Source: an uncultured Collinsella sp.
GTDB lineage: Bacteria > Actinomycetota > Coriobacteriia > Coriobacteriales > Coriobacteriaceae
Reading direction: 5' to 3'
Assembly: GCA_900546825.1 (NCBI GenBank)
Contig: UREE01000013.1
Location: forward strand, 1 to 38,054
DNA: 38,054 bases
Positions 16,022 to 24,707 of the stretch are shown piece after piece. Below the pieces are notes generated by a model. That model did not search any database and was not told the DNA's origin. It saw only the letters and a program-made list of their open reading frames with translations. Position 1 is the first letter of the stretch. Every line of letters begins with the position of its first letter. A program made the translations under genes and the position numbers.

Positions 16022-16107
16022 ATGTAATAATCGCCGTGCAGCCACAATCGGGGGCAATTCGACCTGAGCGCGACCGCACTGTCATGTCACACGCCGGGAG
16101 TCGCCCC

Positions 16108-17070
16108 ATGCACGCAACTGATTTTGGTCGCACGCTCATTATCGCCAACCCAGCCGCCCAGTCGGGTGCGGCACGCGAAGTTGCCGAGCGCCTGCAACGA
16201 TTTTTGGACATGACTGCACGCGCATCCCAGTTTGACCTGGTGTTGACCAAGCGCATGGGACACGCCAAGGAGCTGGCCGCACAGGCTCAGGGCTATCGCA
16301 CCGTTATCGCCCTTGGCGGCGACGGCGTGATTCACGAGGTCGTCAACGGGCTTATGACGCAAAAGGAGGACGCCCGCCCCGCTCTTGCCATCCTGCCCGT
16401 GGGCTCCGGAAACGATTTTGCCCAGACGCTCGGCATCGACGATTTCTCCGGCAAGGATTTTGGCGCGCTGCTCACCTGCGAGCTGCAACGTCAGGACATC
16501 GGGCGCATTCGCTCATGGAACCCCGCAAGCGGTAGCGGCGAGGCGACGGTCGAGTATTATGACCAGACGCTTTCGGTCGGCATCGATGCCGCCATCGGCC
16601 TTGGCACCACCGAGCTACGCAAAAAGACCGGCTTGACAGGCGCGCCGCTCTACACCCTCTCGGGACTTGAGCAGTTTGGCCTACGCTATCGCAACTACCC
16701 TATGACAGTCAGCTTCGACGGCGCGCCCGCCGAGCGCGTGAGGGCGATCATCATGGCGATTCAGCTTGGTCCTACCTATGGCTCGGGCTATCGCATCTGC
16801 CCCGATGCCGACCCCTGCGACGGCATGCTCGACGTCTGCTACGCCTGCGGCCCCGTCCCTCGCGCGGTAGCCCTGCCTATGTTCCTTTCGGCCAAGGACG
16901 GCCACCATACCAAGCTGCCGCCGGTACGCATGCGTCGCTGCCGCCATGCCGAGCTCACTTTTGAGGAGCCAGACTACCCCATCCAGGCCGACGGCGAGCC
17001 CGTTGTCGCCTCGCGCATCGAAGTCGACATCCTACCCGGCGCCCTCCAAGTCTGGCACCCAACCCGCTAA
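16108..17070 (+). CDS. Diacylglycerol/lipid kinase (DagK/YegS family)
   Basis: This 320-residue soluble kinase of the DAGK catalytic family phosphorylates diacylglycerol or a related lipid. It begins with the fold's first strand TLIIANPAAQSG, has the nucleotide motif ALGGDGVIHEVVNG and PVGSGNDFAQTLG, and ends with the typical IQADGEPVV segment. ATG 16108 is preferred because CGGGAG precedes it at 7 nt; in-frame codons at 16036 and 16084 lack a site. It follows the CLC gene by 86 nt and may share its transcript. Lipid substrate is not predictable here. Confidence 0.85.
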   Translation: MHATDFGRTLIIANPAAQSGAAREVAERLQRFLDMTARASQFDLVLTKRMGHAKELAAQAQGYRTVIALGGDGVIHEVVNGLMTQKEDARPALAILPVGSGNDFAQTLGIDDFSGKDFGALLTCELQRQDIGRIRSWNPASGSGEATVEYYDQTLSVGIDAAIGLGTTELRKKTGLTGAPLYTLSGLEQFGLRYRNYPMTVSFDGAPAERVRAIIMAIQLGPTYGSGYRICPDADPCDGMLDVCYACGPVPRAVALPMFLSAKDGHHTKLPPVRMRRCRHAELTFEEPDYPIQADGEPVVASRIEVDILPGALQVWHPTR

Positions 17071-17078
17071 CCCCACCT

Positions 17079-17147
17079 AAGTTGCGGTGAAATAGAGACT
17101 GTTTATGCAGCTAAATCCGCAAAACAGTCCCTATTTCACCGCAACTT
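17079..17147. repeat. Long near-perfect palindrome between convergent genes
   Basis: Arms of 26 nt (17079-17104 and 17122-17147) match with a single mismatch around a 17-nt loop. It sits between the convergent kinase gene and the release-factor-like gene and ends 10 nt before the latter's stop. It has no U tract directly after it on either strand, so it is not a standard terminator; a mobile-repeat or bidirectional barrier element is possible. Confidence 0.75.
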
Positions 17148-17156
17148 ATGAGGAGG

Positions 17157-17537
17157 CTAGTCGTCGCTGCCCGGCTTGCGACGGTTGGCCTTTTTAATGG
17201 CGTTGAAGTGCTTGTCGTTGAGTCTGCGCTGGCGAGAGCGCTGAGGTACCTTAGTCTTTACGCGTCGGCGCGGTGGACGCCCGCGACGTTCAAGCTCAGC
17301 GCGCAGTTTACGCAGGCAACTCGCGCGATTTTGAAACTGACTGCGGCTCTCGCGCGACGTCACGGTAATTCCCGAAGGGATATGTTTCATACGCACCGCC
17401 GAGTCCGTCGTGTTGACGCCTTGTCCGCCCGGGCCCGTCGCGCGAAACACCTGCACCTCGCAATCACGCGCCAACTCCTCGGCCGACATCTCGGCATAGC
17501 GCGCATACTCGCGCCATCCCATCTTGTTCTCATCCAT
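17157..17537 (-). CDS. GGQ-domain peptide chain release factor-like protein
   Basis: This 126-residue protein has only the peptidyl-tRNA hydrolysis domain of class I release factors, with the catalytic GGQ at residues 37-39 (ATGPGGQGVNTTDSAVRM), and no codon-recognition domain. The C-terminal third is a strongly basic tail (RRGRPPRRRVKTKVPQRSRQ), like the mRNA-channel tail of ArfB/YaeJ. ATG 17537 follows GGGAGGTGTTGAT. It probably releases nascent chains from stalled ribosomes. Orthology to ArfB itself is uncertain. Confidence 0.85.
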   Translation of the reverse strand: MDENKMGWREYARYAEMSAEELARDCEVQVFRATGPGGQGVNTTDSAVRMKHIPSGITVTSRESRSQFQNRASCLRKLRAELERRGRPPRRRVKTKVPQRSRQRRLNDKHFNAIKKANRRKPGSDD

Positions 17538-17560
17538 ATCAACACCTCCCCTCATAAAAA

Positions 17561-17592
17561 ATGTGACAAAGGGAAAGTCCCTTTGTCACATC
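17561..17592 (-). terminator. Terminator after xpt
   Basis: The perfect inverted repeat ATGTGACAAAGGGA / TCCCTTTGTCACAT is followed on the minus strand by TTTTTT. It lies 27 nt beyond the xpt stop and just before the release-factor-like gene. Confidence 0.9.
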
Positions 17593-17618
17593 GCATACCA
17601 ATCGCTTGTGTTGCGCGC

Positions 17619-18197
17619 TTAGGCGAAGGTGATCTCGCCGGTATCGCAGTCCATATCGGCGATGCGGGCTAGGCTCTCAACGCGGAAGCCGCGCTCGCGG
17701 AGCTTATCGCCACCGCCCTGGAAGCCCTTCTCCACCGCAATGCCAATACCGGACACCTCGGCACCCGCAGCCTCGCAGATCTTGATAAGGCCCTCGAGCG
17801 CGCAGCCGTTGGCCAAAAAGTCGTCGATGATCAGGACCTTGTCGCCCTCGGACAGGAAGCGCTTGCCGACGATGACCGGGTACTCCTTCTGCTTGGTAAA
17901 GGAGTAGATGGTCGTGGCATACTGCTCGCCGTCAAGGTTGATGGACTGGGCCTTCTTGGCAAAGACCACCGGCACGCCGCCAAAATGCTGGGCTGCAATG
18001 CAAGCCATGCCAATGCCCGAAGCCTCGATCGTCAGGATCTTGTTGATCTCGACACCCTCGAACAGACGGGCCCACTCGGCGCCCATGTGGTCGAACAGCT
18101 CAACGTCGCATTGGTGGTTGAGGAAGGCATCAACCTTAAGGACGTTACCGGCCTTTACGATGCCGTCATGGCGAATACGATCCTCAAGCTCCTGCAT
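17619..18197 (-). CDS. xpt: Xanthine phosphoribosyltransferase
   Basis: This 192-residue type I phosphoribosyltransferase salvages xanthine to XMP with PRPP. The PRPP-binding motif VLIIDDFLANG is intact at about residues 120-130, and EASGIGMACIAAQHFGGVPVVFAKK is typical of Xpt. Length is that of the family. ATG 18197 follows AGAAGGGGTTGCGCC. No purine riboswitch was recognised upstream. It appears to be a single-gene unit. Confidence 0.93.
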   Translation of the reverse strand: MQELEDRIRHDGIVKAGNVLKVDAFLNHQCDVELFDHMGAEWARLFEGVEINKILTIEASGIGMACIAAQHFGGVPVVFAKKAQSINLDGEQYATTIYSFTKQKEYPVIVGKRFLSEGDKVLIIDDFLANGCALEGLIKICEAAGAEVSGIGIAVEKGFQGGGDKLRERGFRVESLARIADMDCDTGEITFA

Positions 18198-18357
18198 GGC
18201 GCAACCCCTTCTCGCGGCAACGATACCGCGCGATTAATAAACGTTGTTCGATAGTCTACCACGGACCGACCCCCGACCGCCCCACAAGCCGTATCGCACC
18301 ATAAAGCTGCAAGACCAGTAGACAGGCCCGATTCGTGGCAGACAGCCTCCCAACACG

Positions 18358-19662
18358 CTAATGCCGGGTGCGCGTCCTCACCAAACGTACCAATGTGAGC
18401 GCAAAGCCCACGGTAGCAACGGCCATCAGCACGTAGAATACCAAACGGAAGCCAAAGAGGAACACGTCCGGACGACCCGCCACATAGCTCGTGACCGTCT
18501 TGCCCATCGCCGCGCTCGTCTGTCCATACAGGATGCGCGACGCCGCATTAATACCCAGCGCTATGCCCGCATAGCGCGCCAAGCTGCTCAAGCTGCCCGC
18601 AAAGCCAAGCGCCTCACGCGGAGCCGAACCCATATACAGCGAATTATTGGGACTCTGGAAGATCGACGTGCCGCACGACATAAACGCGACGCAGCACACG
18701 ATCATCAAGATGGAAGAGTGCTCGTCAAGCGTGCTCACCGCAAAGAGACCGCACACGTACACGCCCAGGCCAACGGCCGTGGGCGCTTCACAACCAACAC
18801 GGTCGGACACCGAGCCCGAAAGCGGGCCCACAAAGGCATTCACGACCGGCATCGCCAAAAACAACAGGCCGGAGATATCGGAGCTAAAGCCGTGGGCATC
18901 CTGAAAGTAGAACGGCAGCACAAACTCGGAGGCACCGATACCCACGAACACGATAAGCATGCAAGCCAGGTTAATCGTGAAAGCCGAGCTCGCAAAGCAG
19001 CGACGCGCCGCCTCTGTCAACGGCATAGGGCGTTCGCCAGCCTCCGGCTTCACATGCGGCAGCGTATAGAGTCCCACGATAAACGAGATTACGCCAATGG
19101 GCAGATTGATAAGGAAGATGCTCTCCCAGGGAAAGCTCGCCACCAGCACGCCGCCGAGCACGGGGCCGCACATCATGCCAAGAGCCACAAAGGTCGCCAG
19201 AATGCCCATGGCACGGCCGCGCTCACGCGCCGGAAACGACTCGGTGATGATGCCCATATTGTTGGCCATCGCGGCGGCACAGCCAATGCCCTGCACGAAA
19301 CGCGCCAAGATAAGCACCTCGAGCGAAGCCGAAAGCCCGCAAAGCAACGAGCCACCCGTAAAGACGATTACACCAAGCTGGAACACATTCACCTTGCCGC
19401 GCACATCGCCCAAGCGGCCAAACGGCAGCATGGCGACGCACGTCGCGAGCAGATACACCGAGCTCACGAGCTGAATGCGGTCGAGACCCACCCCCAGCTC
19501 CTTTTGCATCACTGGGAGCGCCACCGTCACGATGCTCGCGTCCAGACACGCCATAAAGGTCATGACGAGCACGGTGAACAGAATCGCCCATTTATTCTTA
19601 CCGTGGGTGTCGCCCTCTAGGGCAATGTGTTCGCGGCGCAGCTGCTCGGCAGTTTTCTCCAT
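18358..19662 (-). CDS. MFS transporter, drug:H+ antiporter-2 type
   Basis: This 434-residue membrane protein has about 12 helices. The DHA2 motif LDASIVTVALPVMQKEL occurs in helix 1, followed by LGDVRGKVNVF between helices 2 and 3 and GMMCGPVLGGVL (antiporter motif C) in helix 5. ATG 19662 follows AAAGGATATAC. It likely expels small organic molecules or drugs; the substrate is not evident. It stands between the terminator of the sulfhydrylase gene and xpt, in the same direction as both. Confidence 0.85.
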   Translation of the reverse strand: MEKTAEQLRREHIALEGDTHGKNKWAILFTVLVMTFMACLDASIVTVALPVMQKELGVGLDRIQLVSSVYLLATCVAMLPFGRLGDVRGKVNVFQLGVIVFTGGSLLCGLSASLEVLILARFVQGIGCAAAMANNMGIITESFPARERGRAMGILATFVALGMMCGPVLGGVLVASFPWESIFLINLPIGVISFIVGLYTLPHVKPEAGERPMPLTEAARRCFASSAFTINLACMLIVFVGIGASEFVLPFYFQDAHGFSSDISGLLFLAMPVVNAFVGPLSGSVSDRVGCEAPTAVGLGVYVCGLFAVSTLDEHSSILMIVCCVAFMSCGTSIFQSPNNSLYMGSAPREALGFAGSLSSLARYAGIALGINAASRILYGQTSAAMGKTVTSYVAGRPDVFLFGFRLVFYVLMAVATVGFALTLVRLVRTRTRH

Positions 19663-19687
19663 GTATATCCTTTCTATCGTGCAACGC

Positions 19688-19734
19688 AAAAACGGGACCC
19701 CAATCGCCTACAAACGGACACGATCGGGGTCCCG
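19688..19734 (-). terminator. Terminator after the O-acetylhomoserine sulfhydrylase gene
   Basis: CGGGACCCC (19693-19701) pairs with GGGGTCCCG (19726-19734), followed on the minus strand by TTTTT. It lies about 70 nt past the sulfhydrylase stop and before the MFS gene. Confidence 0.8.
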
Positions 19735-19803
19735 CCTACGGAATCGGAACTATGAGGACGTCGTCAGCCGAAAAGCCGTCCCACGCCTAGCACGCACGCT
19801 AGC

Positions 19804-21087
19804 CTAGCACTGCTCGAGCGCCTGCTCAAGGTCGGCAATCAGATCGGCCGTGTCCTCGAGGCCGCACGACAGGCGCACCATGTCGGCGGAGATACCGCAG
19901 GCGATGAGCTCCTCATCGTTCATCTGGCGGTGCGTGGCGTTAGCGGGATGCAGGCAGCAAGTGCGGGCGTCGGCCACGTGCGTGGCGATCTGGGCGAGCT
20001 TGAGGCTCTTCATAAAGGTCTCGGCTGCCGCGCGACCACCGTTAAAGCCAAAGCTCACAACGCCGCAGGTACCGTTGGGCATGTACTTCTGAGCCAGGTC
20101 ATAGTATTTGTCGCCCTCCAGGCCCGGATAGCTCACGAATCGCACCTTAGGATGGCTCTGCAGGAACTTGGCAACGGCCAGGCCGTTCTCGCAATGACGC
20201 GGCATGCGCACATGCAGGCTCTCGAGCGAGCTGTTCAAGAAGAACGCCGCCTGCGGGTTCTGCATGGGACCAAGATCGCGCATGAGCTGCGCGGTAGCCT
20301 TGGTAATGAAGGCGCCCTCGCGACCGAACTTCTCGGCATACGTCACACCGTGGTAGCTCTCGTCGGGCGTGGTGAGACCCGGGAACTTGTCCGCATGGGC
20401 CATCCAGTCAAACTGACCGTGGTCGACGATCACGCCGCCCAGGTAGGCAGCATGTCCATCCATGTACTTGGTGGTGGAGTGCGTAACGATGTCGGCGCCC
20501 CACTCAAAGGGACGGCACATCACGGGCGTCGGGAAGGTGTTGTCGACCATCAGCGGCACGCCGTGGTCATGCGCGGCCTTGGCAAAGCGCTCAATATCGA
20601 GCACGGCAAGGGCGGGGTTGGCAATCGTCTCGCCAAAGACGAGCTTGGTATTGGGTTCAAATGCCGCCTCGAGCTCTTCATCGGTGCAGTCGGGGGCAAC
20701 GAACGTGCAGGTCAGACCCATGCGCTCCATGGTATGGGCGAGCAGGTTGTAGGTACCGCCGTAGATGGCAGAGCTCGCGACCACGTGATCGCCGGCGCCG
20801 GCAACGTTAAAGATCGCAAGGAAGTTCGCAGCCATGCCCGAGCTCGTGAGCATCGCAGCGGTACCGCCCTCCATCTCGCAGATCTTGGCGGCAACCAGAT
20901 CGCACGTGGGGTTCTGCAGACGGCTGTAGAAGTAGCCCGACTCCTCCAGGTCAAACAGCTTGCCCATGTGCTCGGACGTGTCGTACTTCCACGTGGTTGA
21001 CTGGTAGATAGGCACCTGACGCGGCTCTGCATCACCCGGGCGATAACCGCCCTGAACACACGTCGTACCGATGGTCTGCTCGCTCAT
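19804..21087 (-). CDS. O-acetylhomoserine sulfhydrylase (MetY type)
   Basis: This 427-residue PLP enzyme of the Cys/Met metabolism family makes homocysteine (or cysteine) from O-acetylhomoserine and sulfide. The PLP lysine is Lys207 in THSTTKYMDGH; QSTTWKYDT, SGYFYSRLQNPTC and GGTAAMLTSSGMAA mark the N-terminal substrate and cofactor region. The long MetY form, with an insertion around residues 225-260, is present. ATG 21087 follows AAGGGAGCTAGAT. No SAM riboswitch was recognised in the 157 nt before it. Confidence 0.9.
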   Translation of the reverse strand: MSEQTIGTTCVQGGYRPGDAEPRQVPIYQSTTWKYDTSEHMGKLFDLEESGYFYSRLQNPTCDLVAAKICEMEGGTAAMLTSSGMAANFLAIFNVAGAGDHVVASSAIYGGTYNLLAHTMERMGLTCTFVAPDCTDEELEAAFEPNTKLVFGETIANPALAVLDIERFAKAAHDHGVPLMVDNTFPTPVMCRPFEWGADIVTHSTTKYMDGHAAYLGGVIVDHGQFDWMAHADKFPGLTTPDESYHGVTYAEKFGREGAFITKATAQLMRDLGPMQNPQAAFFLNSSLESLHVRMPRHCENGLAVAKFLQSHPKVRFVSYPGLEGDKYYDLAQKYMPNGTCGVVSFGFNGGRAAAETFMKSLKLAQIATHVADARTCCLHPANATHRQMNDEELIACGISADMVRLSCGLEDTADLIADLEQALEQC

Positions 21088-21316
21088 ATCTAGCTCCCTT
21101 GCCTGGGTTACGTTTTATTCGGTTCACGATACCGCTACCCCGCACCCCTCTCAACCCATCCCCAAGGTGGGTTATGGAACAAATCAATCAAGGGTATTTA
21201 TCGTTGGTCTTGGCATTTATTCAATAGATAAAAATGAGGCATACATGAAGCTCTCGATGATTACATTCACCGTCACGGGTACCATAGGCGGGTACACCGT
21301 GACCAAGGAGACAACG

Positions 21317-21763
21317 ATGAAGCAAATCGATACGGCCCAGCTCGACATCACCGCCTGTCAGGCTCAAGCTGCCGAGTACCACGCCCGCGGCTTTAACTGC
21401 GCCCAGGCTGTCGCTTGCACGCTCGCGCCCGCTGTGGGGCTCGACCCCCAGATCGCCTTTACCCTCACCGAGGGCTTTGGCGCCGGCATGGGCGGCATGA
21501 CCGAGACCTGCGGCGCCATCTCGGGCGCCGTGGCCATCATGGGCTTTGTGATGAGCGACGGTATGGAGAACCCCAAGACCAAGGGCCAGACCTACAAGCT
21601 GTCGCGCGAGATTGCCAAGCGCTTTGGCGAGAAGAACACCACGACCGTCTGCGGCACGCTCAAGGGCATCGGATTGGATAAGGGTCCGCTCCGCAGCTGC
21701 CCCGGTTGCATCGACGATGCCATCGAAATCGCCCGCGATGTGCTAAAGCAGCTCGCCGAGTAA
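21317..21763 (+). CDS. C_GCAxxG_C_C family redox-type protein
   Basis: This 148-residue protein matches the C_GCAxxG_C_C family: a first cysteine in FNCAQAVACTLAP, then GAGMGGMTETCGAISGA, TVCGTLKG and a C-terminal SCPGC pair. Families of this type are found in anaerobes and are thought to bind metal or do redox chemistry, but the reaction is unknown. ATG 21317 follows AAGGAGACAACG; an in-frame ATG at 21245 could add 24 residues with a weaker site (GAGG). It diverges from the sulfhydrylase gene. Confidence 0.8.
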   Translation: MKQIDTAQLDITACQAQAAEYHARGFNCAQAVACTLAPAVGLDPQIAFTLTEGFGAGMGGMTETCGAISGAVAIMGFVMSDGMENPKTKGQTYKLSREIAKRFGEKNTTTVCGTLKGIGLDKGPLRSCPGCIDDAIEIARDVLKQLAE

Positions 21764-21779
21764 ACGGCAGCAACATAAA

Positions 21780-21827
21780 ACGACGGCCGGCGCGCTTGGG
21801 ATCCATCCAAAAGCACGCCGGCCGTCG
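21780..21827 (-). terminator. Terminator between convergent genes
   Basis: GACGGCCGGCG pairs with CGCCGGCCGTC around a 20-odd-nt loop. On the minus strand it is followed by TTTTATG and lies 4 nt past the yigZ-like stop. It may also stop + strand transcription. Confidence 0.8.
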
Positions 21828-21830
21828 CCG

Positions 21831-22466
21831 TTAGAACTCGGCAAATTCGAGAGCGCCGACCTCAATCTCCTCGCGCCCCGCCATAAGCTCGCGCATCTTG
21901 GCGCAAAACGGCTCCTGCTCCCCCGCCTTAAACACCAAATGAAGTGTCACGGCATCCGCGTAATCGGTATCCGAAACCTTGGCACCCGAATCCTGCGCTA
22001 AACGAAGCACCTGCTCATACTGCGGATAGGCCACATGCACGTCAACCGGCACGACGCTTGTCATCTCGACGATCTGCCCGGCCTCCCGAGCAGCTGCCAC
22101 CGCCGCCTGCGTCGCCGCGGTATAGGCGCGCACCAAGCCACCGGGCCCCAACAGCGTGCCACCAAAATAGCGCGTCACTACACAGCAAACATTTTTGAGC
22201 CCCGCGCCGCGAAGCACCTCGAGCGTCGGCATGCCGCTCGTGCGGCTCGGCTCACCATCATCGCTCTGGCGCTCGCGTCCATCGACCAAAATCCACGCGG
22301 GAACATTGTGTCGAGCGTCGTAATGACGCTTGCGGACCATCTCGATAAAGGCATTCGCCTCGTCCTCGGACTCAATATGGACCAGCTGGGCAATAAACCG
22401 ACTCTTGCGGTCCACAAACTCGCCCGTAGCCTCATTATTCGATTGCAGAGTAAAATAGCTGTCCAA
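21831..22466 (-). CDS. YigZ/IMPACT family protein
   Basis: This 211-residue protein has the N-terminal IMPACT (UPF0029) domain with the signature SDDGEPSRTSGMPTLEVL and TRYFGGTLLGPGGLVRAY, and a C-terminal ferredoxin-like half. The family is widespread; eukaryotic IMPACT regulates the eIF2 kinase GCN2, but the bacterial role is unclear. There is no ATG; TTG 22466 is chosen because GAGGGG lies 5 nt before it, and TTG 22469 is the alternative. Confidence 0.85.
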   Translation of the reverse strand: MDSYFTLQSNNEATGEFVDRKSRFIAQLVHIESEDEANAFIEMVRKRHYDARHNVPAWILVDGRERQSDDGEPSRTSGMPTLEVLRGAGLKNVCCVVTRYFGGTLLGPGGLVRAYTAATQAAVAAAREAGQIVEMTSVVPVDVHVAYPQYEQVLRLAQDSGAKVSDTDYADAVTLHLVFKAGEQEPFCAKMRELMAGREEIEVGALEFAEF

Positions 22467-22581
22467 CAAAGCCCCTCAACAACAAGCAAAGCAACAAACA
22501 GCCTCAATAATACGGCAAAGGCAGTACCATTGCCCTCGCCAACAAGAACGGAAACGCCAATGATGCCGTCGCCAACAGCGA

Positions 22582-22680
22582 GAACCCGTCAGCGCGAGCA
22601 AGGTGCCTTGAAAGACGAGGGCATTGACCTTATGGTCATGCCCGAAGGCTTGAAAGGCAGATTGCCGCGCTGACGGGTTC
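22582..22680. repeat. Structured intergenic element, copy D
   Basis: Outer arms of 15 nt (22582-22596, 22666-22680) are perfectly inverted. Inside are a 4-bp stem (GCAA/TTGC), a GG/GA internal loop and a 6-bp stem (TGCCTT/AAGGCA), then GAAAGACGA, a hairpin GGGCATTGACC-TTAT-GGTCATGCCC and GAAGGCTTGA. The order of parts and the fixed loop residues match copies A and B although the stem sequences differ. It lies between the 3' end of RNase P RNA and the yigZ-like gene. Confidence 0.7.
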
Positions 22681-22693
22681 GCAGCGTCAACAA

Positions 22694-23061
22694 AGTGCCG
22701 AGTGGGCCTATAAGCCGGGTTCTGTCGTGAACGGTCATTTATCTTGTCTGCACGTTACCGTGCAGCTCCACGCACGCTACCCGAACGCGGACCGGGCCGG
22801 CCCATAGCGTTCCTATTCGCGCTTGCTCCGGATGGGGCTTGCCAAGCCGCCGTGTTGCCACGACGCTGGTGGTCTCTTACACCACCGTTTCAGCTTTTCC
22901 CTTTACGCCTTGCGGCGCAGGTGGGAGTCTTCTTTTCTGCGGCGCTTTCCGTCGGATCACTCCGCCCGGCCGTTAGCCGGCATCCCGCCCTCTGGAGCCC
23001 GGACTTTCCTCACGCGTGCTGCAAGCAGCACATCGCGCGACCGTCTGGCCCACTCAGCAGT
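22694..23061 (-). ncRNA. rnpB: RNase P RNA (type A)
   Basis: The minus strand has the universal blocks of the tRNA 5'-processing ribozyme: a 5' end GAGTGGGCC that pairs with the 3' end GGCCCACTC, GAGGAAAGTCCGGGCTCC near the start, GCCGGCTAACGGCCGGG, AGGGAAAAGCTGAAACGG, the ACAGAACCCGGCTTATAG block near the 3' end. Length is about 368 nt. Hypothetical frames crossing this region are meaningless. No clear U-rich terminator follows. Confidence 0.95.
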
Positions 23062-23322
23062 GCAAAAGTGTAACACACCGTTGCCGCAGGCAACGGCACA
23101 ACACAAGCGCTCGCACGATAAACCAAGAACCACCCATGCGCTACAATAGTTCCGTCGATGGGCAACGTCGTCAGTCGAGACACGACCGCGCTCCGCACCC
23201 CTCCGTCTACTCGGTGCGTTCCCGCCTCCACCCCGAGGCGGGATGTCGGCATTTTTCATGCACCGACAACCAAATAGCCTGTGGACAGCCCGGGTAGCAT
23301 CGCGCACCTCAGCAGCAAATGC

Positions 23323-23360
23323 AAAAAGGGACCCGTCCATTGCGGACGGATCCCTTAAAA
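23323..23360 (-). terminator. Terminator after rpsA
   Basis: An imperfect inverted repeat, AAGGGA..CGTCC / GGACG..TCCCTT (23326-23356), is followed on the minus strand by TTTTT. It lies 25 nt beyond the rpsA stop. The stretch 23062-23322 between it and rnpB holds no gene I can support; a weak RNA candidate is discussed in the findings. Confidence 0.8.
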
Positions 23361-23380
23361 CAAGTGATCGTCAAACCGAT

Positions 23381-24547
23381 TTACTCGGCGTCGGTCTCCT
23401 CGTCCTTCTTCTCGGAAGGCAGCGGGGTAACCTCGATCTCGACGCCCAGAGTCTCAGCAGCGGACTTCATGGACAGGGAGATACGACGACGGTCGAGGTC
23501 GATCTCCATGACCTTGACCTGAACCTTGTCGCCCACGTGGGTGACCTGAGAAGGCTGATCGACGTGCTTGTTGGCCATCTCGGAGATGTGCACCAGGCCC
23601 TCGATGCCCTCGCCTAGGTCGACGAAAGCGCCAAACGGGACAAGCTTGGTCACCGTGCCCTCGACGATAGCGCCGACGGGGTACTTCTTGACCAGTGCGC
23701 GCCACGGATCCTCGGTGGTCTGCTTGAGACCCAGGGAGATGCGCTCGCGGTTGAGATCGACGTCGAGAACCTCGACCTCGACCTCCTGGCCGACCTTGAC
23801 AACCTCGGAAGGATGGTTGACGTGGTTCCAGGAGAGCTCGGAGATGTGGATGAGGCCGTCGATACCGCCGAGGTCGACGAAGGCGCCGAAGTCGACGATG
23901 GAGGAAACGGTGCCCTGGAGACGCATGCCAGACTTGAGCTTGGACAGGATCTCGGAGCGCTCGGCCTTACGGGACTCCTCGAGCACGACGCGACGGGAGA
24001 GGACGACGTTGTTGCGGTTGCGGTCCATCTCGATGACGCGGGCCTCGATGCGGGTGCCCATGTAAGAGGTGAGGTCCTTGACGCGACGGAGGTCGACGAG
24101 GGAAGCGGGCAGGAAGCCACGCAGGCCGATGTCGAGGATCAGGCCGCCCTTGACAACCTCGATAACCTCGCCCTCGACGTTCTCGCCGGAGTTGAACTTC
24201 TCCTCGATGCGGTTCCAAGCACGCTCGTACTCGGCACGCTTCTTGGACAGGACCAGACGACCGTCCTTGTCCTCCTTCTGGAGAACCAGGGCCTCGATGG
24301 GATCACCGAGTGCAACGATGTCTGCAGGGTTAGCGTCCTTGCGGATGGACAGCTCGCGGACCGGGATAACGCCCTCGGACTTGAATCCGATGTCAACGAG
24401 CACCTCGTCATGCTCGATCTTAACGACAGTGCCGTTAACGAGATCGCCCTCATCAAAGTCGGTAATCGTACCGTCGATGAGGTTGTTCATCTCCTCCTCG
24501 TTGACATCGTCAAGAGAGAAAATGGACGAGTTCTGAATCTCACTCAA
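23381..24547 (-). CDS. rpsA: 30S ribosomal protein S1
   Basis: This 388-residue protein has four S1 (OB-fold) RNA-binding domains at roughly residues 35-105, 120-187, 208-277 and 293-363, typical of actinobacterial and clostridial S1, shorter than the six-domain E. coli form. Repeats of GxVxxxxxFGAFVDLGxxxGLxHxSE are clear in domains 3 and 4. The acidic tail (PSEKKDEETDAE) is unstructured. The start is TTG 24547, 7 nt after AAAGGGG; no ATG fits. It is transcribed alone toward its terminator. Confidence 0.95.
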   Translation of the reverse strand: MSEIQNSSIFSLDDVNEEEMNNLIDGTITDFDEGDLVNGTVVKIEHDEVLVDIGFKSEGVIPVRELSIRKDANPADIVALGDPIEALVLQKEDKDGRLVLSKKRAEYERAWNRIEEKFNSGENVEGEVIEVVKGGLILDIGLRGFLPASLVDLRRVKDLTSYMGTRIEARVIEMDRNRNNVVLSRRVVLEESRKAERSEILSKLKSGMRLQGTVSSIVDFGAFVDLGGIDGLIHISELSWNHVNHPSEVVKVGQEVEVEVLDVDLNRERISLGLKQTTEDPWRALVKKYPVGAIVEGTVTKLVPFGAFVDLGEGIEGLVHISEMANKHVDQPSQVTHVGDKVQVKVMEIDLDRRRISLSMKSAAETLGVEIEVTPLPSEKKDEETDAE

Positions 24548-24678
24548 AGGTGGACCCCTTTCGAACTACGGGGCCCCGATTGCTAGGACCTACAGAAGGG
24601 TGCGACAAGCACACAACGTTTAGGAACACTCGGGAGCCGACAGATACTGATGTGACGCTTATGCAATCACGTCCGTAT

Positions 24679-24707
24679 AGATTACGGGGAAATCGCTTCG
24701 ATTTCAA
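24679..24707 (-). promoter_or_regulatory. Candidate rpsA promoter
   Basis: On the minus strand TTGAAA (24702-24707), a 17-nt spacer and TAATCT (24679-24684) lie 130 nt before the rpsA start. A second weaker pair, TTGCGA-N17-TAAAAA, lies further upstream. The 315-nt intergenic region 24548-24862 otherwise shows only an inverted repeat CTTGTG-N12-CACAAG (24751-24774). Confidence 0.35.

Noticed and set aside
18198..18357. Purine riboswitch before xpt
   Set aside because: No TATA-ATGG-GTCTCTACC-type core is present on the minus strand.
18361..19620. 419-codon plus-strand open frame
   Set aside because: It mirrors the MFS gene on the other strand; its composition (His/Arg/Lys rich) is not protein-like.
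21245..21316. N-terminal extension of the C_GCAxxG_C_C protein
   Set aside because: The in-frame ATG at 21245 has a weaker ribosome site than ATG 21317 and adds residues not expected for the family; it is kept only as an alternative.
22744..23149. Overlapping open frames around 22.7-23.1 kb
   Set aside because: They lie over the RNase P RNA gene and its flank and have no coding character.
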